From Desulfuromonadales bacterium (lineage in GTDB: Bacteria; Desulfobacterota; Desulfuromonadia; Desulfuromonadales; BM103), in assembly GCA_030640215.1 (NCBI GenBank), contig DAOWJU010000094.1, positions 1 through 9,558 of the forward strand: a stretch of 9,558 nt of DNA, read 5' to 3'. Within the stretch, counting starts at the first letter, position 1, and each line of letters opens with the position of its first letter. A program made the translations under genes and the position numbers. Shown here piece after piece: positions 6,498 to 9,558 of the stretch. Below the pieces are notes generated by a model that made no database searches, had not been told where the DNA came from, and saw nothing but the letters and a program-made list of their open reading frames with translations.

Positions 6498-8890
6498 CAG
6501 TGTCGCAACTCCACAAGTGTCACGTTATCACCACCCTGCTCTACTCCAGCAGCCTGAAAAAGAGAAACCTCTCTGTGCTCGGCAAGAAACTCACGCACAG
6601 CCTTACGCAGGATGCCCTGTCCGGCACCGTGCACAATCTCCAGCTTCAGCTCGCCATGGAGTAGCGCCTCATCAAGAAATCGACCAAGCAGGCTTTGAGC
6701 ATCATCCACCCGTTTACCGACCAGAACCAAGCGCGGTTGAAAAGCATTTCGTTCGACACGGTCACGAATCCGTGGTGCTTGTTTCTGCTGCTTGGCATAA
6801 CGACGTGGCTGGAACTGGCGCAGTGTTAAGCGGGTTTGACGCAACTTCTTGCCGCCAGCCAGCAGTTCAATGCGGTCACCATCGACGCGGATGACTTCCG
6901 CTTCAACCCCCAGCACCGGCACGTAGAGCAGTTCCCTGACGGCAATCTCTTCCGGGATCTGTTCCGGCCCCTGCGGCAACGGCTCGGGCAAGGTTTCGCG
7001 TAGCGATCTGACCGCACTGGTCAGTGCCGCGCGTTGCTTGGGCTGAACCGACCCTTCCGGGACTTGACGAAAAATTTCCTGCAGCTTCTTTTCCGCATCA
7101 GCGAGCATCTGACCGCCTTGCTGGCGCGCCTCATCGAGAATCGTCTGCCGCCGGGCCTCCAACTTCTCACCTTCACGATGAATACGTCGCTGCTCTTCCT
7201 CCGCAGCAGAACGCAACCTCTGGGTCGTTCGTAACTCGTCATCCAGAGTCGCTCGCAAGGTTTGTAGTCGTTCAATGATCGCCACACCCTCGCGTTCGTC
7301 CTGGCCCAGATAGCCTTCGGCAGCGGTCAAGACTTTGTCCGGCAGGTTGAGCCGCCGGGCGATTGTGAATGCATGACTGGCACCGGGGATGCCATAATGC
7401 AACCGATAGGTCGGCTGCAAATTTTCCGTATCAAATTCTACTGCAGCATTTTCTACCTGTTCTTCAAGTTGCGCATAGCCTTTGACAACATGCAGGTGTG
7501 TCGTCGCCATGATCCGCGCGCCAGCATCACGTAAACTGTCAACAGCAGCCAGCGCCAGTGCCGAGCCCTCGCCAGGATCGGTACCGGTGCCCAGTTCGTC
7601 CATCAAGACCAGAGTTTCGTGATCAGCCCGTTCGAGGATATTGCGTAAACGCAGCAAATGCCCGGAAAAGGTGGAAAGGCTCTGCTCAATACTCTGTTCA
7701 TCACCAATATCCGCCATCACCGGAGCGAAGGGGAAAAGTCGGCTTCCCGGTGCACAGGGAATCGGTAGGCCTGCGCGCACCATCAGCACCAGCAGTCCGG
7801 CCGTCTTCAGCGTTACGGTTTTGCCACCAGTGTTCGGCCCGCTGATAATCAGGGTATGACACTTTTCCGGCAGGCGCAGATCAATAGGCACCACCTTTGG
7901 AGCGTCTTCCTTGCACTTTTCTGCCACAACCAGTAAAGGATGACGGGCATCGCGCAGGGCAAGCGATGGTTCTGTTGCCAGTTCGGGAACGGTTCCATTC
8001 AGGTCGACGGTCAGACGGGCAATCGCCTGGCGCAGATCAAGCCTGGCCAGAACCGCCTGATTGTCAGCCAGCGGCTGCCGTTCTTTACGCACACCAGCAG
8101 TCAATCGTGCCAGGATCCGCTCCTCTTCACGTTTAATTTGGTACACCAGCGTCTGCGCGCGATTGTTACTTTCCAGGGTAACCGCCGGCTCGACGTAAAG
8201 AGTCTGACCACTGGCAGAGACGTCATGGACAAAACCTTTCAGGCGACCACTATGATCAGCACGCACCGGCACAACGTAGCGACCGTTGCGATCTGTGATC
8301 AGGGATTCCTGAAAAACGCCCTGAAGTTTTTCATCCTGCAACAAGCGATCTAGCTGACGTTTGACCCGGTTGCGTTCATTTTTGAGGTTGTTGCGCAGGT
8401 CGGCCAGCTCAAAGGACGCCGAGTCAAGAATTTCCGCACGTGGACCGATAGCGCGGCGGATCTCTGCGGCCAGCTCCGGCAGTGCGGTCAGCTGCCGGGC
8501 AAAGGGTTGCAGCGAGGGACAAACGTCACTGTTCAGCAGCTGTTGACGACAGACCGCAGCAGCCTCAAGCGCCGCCTGTACATCACGTAGCACTTCAGGA
8601 TCCAGCCTGAGACCTTCGGTCTGCAATCGGGCCAGGTGTGGCAACAGATCAATGCCGGAACCAAGCGGCAGCGGCCCGCTCTTCTGCAGCAGCTGCCCGG
8701 CCTCTGCGGCCTCCAGCAGAGCTTCCTCAATCAGGCTGCGTTGATAAAGAGGCGTAAGCGCCGCCGCCAGGGCACGACCGTAAGGGGTTTGAGTCTTGCC
8801 GATAACCAGATCGACAACTTTGGCAAATTCAAGCTGAACCAGGCTGTCCGCTGTTGCTTGCTGTGAAGGGGTCAGATTCTCTACCATCAT
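6497..8890 (-). CDS. mutS2: MutS2, MutS-family ATPase with C-terminal Smr domain
   Basis: The 797-residue protein is the MutS homologue outside mismatch repair. Family members suppress homologous recombination by acting on branched DNA, and in Bacillus subtilis MutS2 splits collided ribosomes. N-terminal lever/clamp helices are followed by the ATPase: Walker A GPNTGGKT (351-358), Walker B LVLMDELGTGTDPGEG with D431/E432, then ATTHLHVVKGYA. A charged coiled coil spans roughly 530-610, then a small KOW-like beta segment (VLGVEAEVIRV), then the Smr domain from about 715. In Smr, HGAGQG (754-759) is kept, but the usual LDLRG motif reads LVLVG (721-725; codons checked at 6730..6716), so the conserved aspartate and arginine are missing. 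The first ATG (8890) overlaps the cvpA stop as ATGA; the second ATG (8887) would overlap by one base. The gene is coupled downstream to dnaG. Confidence 0.96.
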   Translation of the reverse strand: MMVENLTPSQQATADSLVQLEFAKVVDLVIGKTQTPYGRALAAALTPLYQRSLIEEALLEAAEAGQLLQKSGPLPLGSGIDLLPHLARLQTEGLRLDPEVLRDVQAALEAAAVCRQQLLNSDVCPSLQPFARQLTALPELAAEIRRAIGPRAEILDSASFELADLRNNLKNERNRVKRQLDRLLQDEKLQGVFQESLITDRNGRYVVPVRADHSGRLKGFVHDVSASGQTLYVEPAVTLESNNRAQTLVYQIKREEERILARLTAGVRKERQPLADNQAVLARLDLRQAIARLTVDLNGTVPELATEPSLALRDARHPLLVVAEKCKEDAPKVVPIDLRLPEKCHTLIISGPNTGGKTVTLKTAGLLVLMVRAGLPIPCAPGSRLFPFAPVMADIGDEQSIEQSLSTFSGHLLRLRNILERADHETLVLMDELGTGTDPGEGSALALAAVDSLRDAGARIMATTHLHVVKGYAQLEEQVENAAVEFDTENLQPTYRLHYGIPGASHAFTIARRLNLPDKVLTAAEGYLGQDEREGVAIIERLQTLRATLDDELRTTQRLRSAAEEEQRRIHREGEKLEARRQTILDEARQQGGQMLADAEKKLQEIFRQVPEGSVQPKQRAALTSAVRSLRETLPEPLPQGPEQIPEEIAVRELLYVPVLGVEAEVIRVDGDRIELLAGGKKLRQTRLTLRQFQPRRYAKQQKQAPRIRDRVERNAFQPRLVLVGKRVDDAQSLLGRFLDEALLHGELKLEIVHGAGQGILRKAVREFLAEHREVSLFQAAGVEQGGDNVTLVELRH

Positions 8891-9369
8891 CTCAGAACAC
8901 GCTGGCTCCCCTCCAAAACCGCTTCACCCAGGTCAACAAAAGGTGGCGCCAGGTAGGCCTCTTTCATCACCTTGTCCATCCCCCAGGGAAGAGGTTGCAA
9001 AGAGAGGGCAAAGACCACCACCGCCAGCAGCAGGACACCTTGCAATAAACCGAAGAGTCCACCGATCAGACGATTGAAGCCGCCCAGGAAAAGCAGTTTG
9101 ACAAAACGTGACAAAAGAAAACCAAGGACCAGAAAAAAGGTCATGGTGGCCAGAAAAAGCACCGTAAAGGTGATGGCTACAGCAATCTGAGTGGGCAGGT
9201 CAACCTGGTTCAGGAGCGCATCTGCCAAGGGGCCATGATAGCGAAAGGCCAGAAACGCACTGATAAAAAAGCCTGCCAAAGAACAGACTTCCTTGAGCAG
9301 GCCGCGTAGCAATCCCTTCAGCAAAAAGCCGCAGAGGATAACAAGGATGGCAATATCGATGCCGTTCAT
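8887..9369 (-). CDS. cvpA: CvpA family inner-membrane protein
   Basis: The 160-residue protein is mostly hydrophobic, with four likely membrane segments near residues 3-20, 25-44, 62-87 and 99-122 and a short polar C-terminal tail (about 125-160). The N-terminal pattern (DIAILVILCGFLLKGLLRGLLKEV, here as consecutive helices with a GxxRG turn) is characteristic of CvpA. The family is named for colicin V production in Escherichia coli and has been linked to envelope stress tolerance; its molecular activity is unknown. The ATG at 9369 has AAGGAG about 11 bases ahead. It starts 22 bases after the yqeY-like stop and its own stop overlaps the mutS2 start, so it belongs to this operon. cvpA next to mutS2 is a recurring arrangement in several bacterial groups, from memory; whether the products act together is not known. 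Confidence 0.9.
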   Translation of the reverse strand: MNGIDIAILVILCGFLLKGLLRGLLKEVCSLAGFFISAFLAFRYHGPLADALLNQVDLPTQIAVAITFTVLFLATMTFFLVLGFLLSRFVKLLFLGGFNRLIGGLFGLLQGVLLLAVVVFALSLQPLPWGMDKVMKEAYLAPPFVDLGEAVLEGSQRVLR

Positions 9370-9391
9370 GATTGAATCAGCTCCTTTTCAC

Positions 9392-9558
9392 CTATCCCAT
9401 CAGATGTTTGCGAACCAGAGTGCTGACCAGCTTGCCCTCGGCACGACCGGTCGTTTGAGGAGTAATCAGCTTCATGACCGCTCCCATATCTTTCATGGAA
9501 CTGGCACCACTCTCGGCAATCGCCTTGGCCACCAACTCCTCCACTTCAGTCTCGCTTA
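9392..9558 (-). CDS. yqeY: YqeY/GatB-domain protein, C-terminal part (5' end outside window)
   Basis: The last 54 codons of a minus-strand frame end with TAG at 9394..9392. The sequence, given in parts, runs SETEVEELVAKAIAESGASS, MKDMGAVMKLITPQTTGRAE, GKLVSTLVRKHLMG. The KDMGxVMKxxxP...GRAxGKxVSxxVKxxL pattern is the signature end of the YqeY family (~148 residues), which shares its fold with the tail domain of the GatB amidotransferase subunit and is thought to bind tRNA or related ligands. About two thirds of the gene lies beyond the right edge. YqeY genes commonly sit after rpsU (ribosomal protein S21), which would make this the front of an extended rpsU...dnaG-rpoD operon; rpsU itself is not visible here. 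Confidence 0.9.
   Translation of the reverse strand, partial: SETEVEELVAKAIAESGASSMKDMGAVMKLITPQTTGRAEGKLVSTLVRKHLMG

Noticed and set aside
1..9558. CRISPR arrays, insertion sequences, prophage or toxin-antitoxin genes
   Set aside because: No regularly spaced repeats, terminal inverted repeats, transposase or integrase motifs, or small paired genes were seen; the coding content is all housekeeping.

Overview
The window looks like the chromosome of a deltaproteobacterium of the Desulfuromonadales/Geobacterales kind. I infer this from recalled gene order (yqeY, cvpA, mutS2, dnaG, rpoD, a CAU-anticodon tRNA, a Nif3-family gene, a zinc-ribbon coiled-coil gene, rnpB) and from protein style; no search was run. 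Every supported gene lies on the minus strand, so transcription runs from high to low coordinates. Nothing points to a mobile element, prophage, CRISPR array or defence island. This is conserved housekeeping DNA, and I did not find an unmistakably new system.

Upstream block (9558 down to 2860): the C-terminal part of a YqeY/GatB-like protein enters from the window edge. It is followed by the membrane protein CvpA, MutS2 (a MutS-family ATPase with an Smr domain), primase DnaG and the primary sigma factor RpoD. This resembles the classical macromolecular-synthesis operon (rpsU-dnaG-rpoD) with extra members ahead of dnaG; rpsU, if present, would lie beyond the right edge. The cvpA/mutS2 and mutS2/dnaG junctions overlap (ATGA or TGATG), which suggests translational coupling. 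rpoD is set apart by 86 bases holding a good sigma-70-type promoter, whose -35 box touches the dnaG stop codon and which is threaded by a repeated GCTTGTC motif. The block joins initiation of replication (DnaG), initiation of transcription (RpoD) and a translation/recombination quality-control factor (MutS2).

Middle (2859 to 2447): a tRNA with anticodon CAU, probably the lysidine-modified isoleucine tRNA, has its own consensus-like promoter and a strong intrinsic terminator. Below the terminator is a leader of about 100 bases with small hairpins, leading into the next gene.

Downstream block (2446 to 1): a long-form Nif3-like metal protein, a coiled-coil C4 zinc-ribbon protein, the RNase P RNA gene (class A architecture, 22 bases after the zinc-ribbon stop codon) and a hairpin-plus-T-run terminator. 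A short open frame starting at 61 and leaving the window may be the start of another gene, but support is weak.

No gene-free stretch exceeds 300 bases. The most unusual points are the altered LDLRG motif in the MutS2 Smr domain (it reads LVLVG) and the repeat array over the rpoD promoter.
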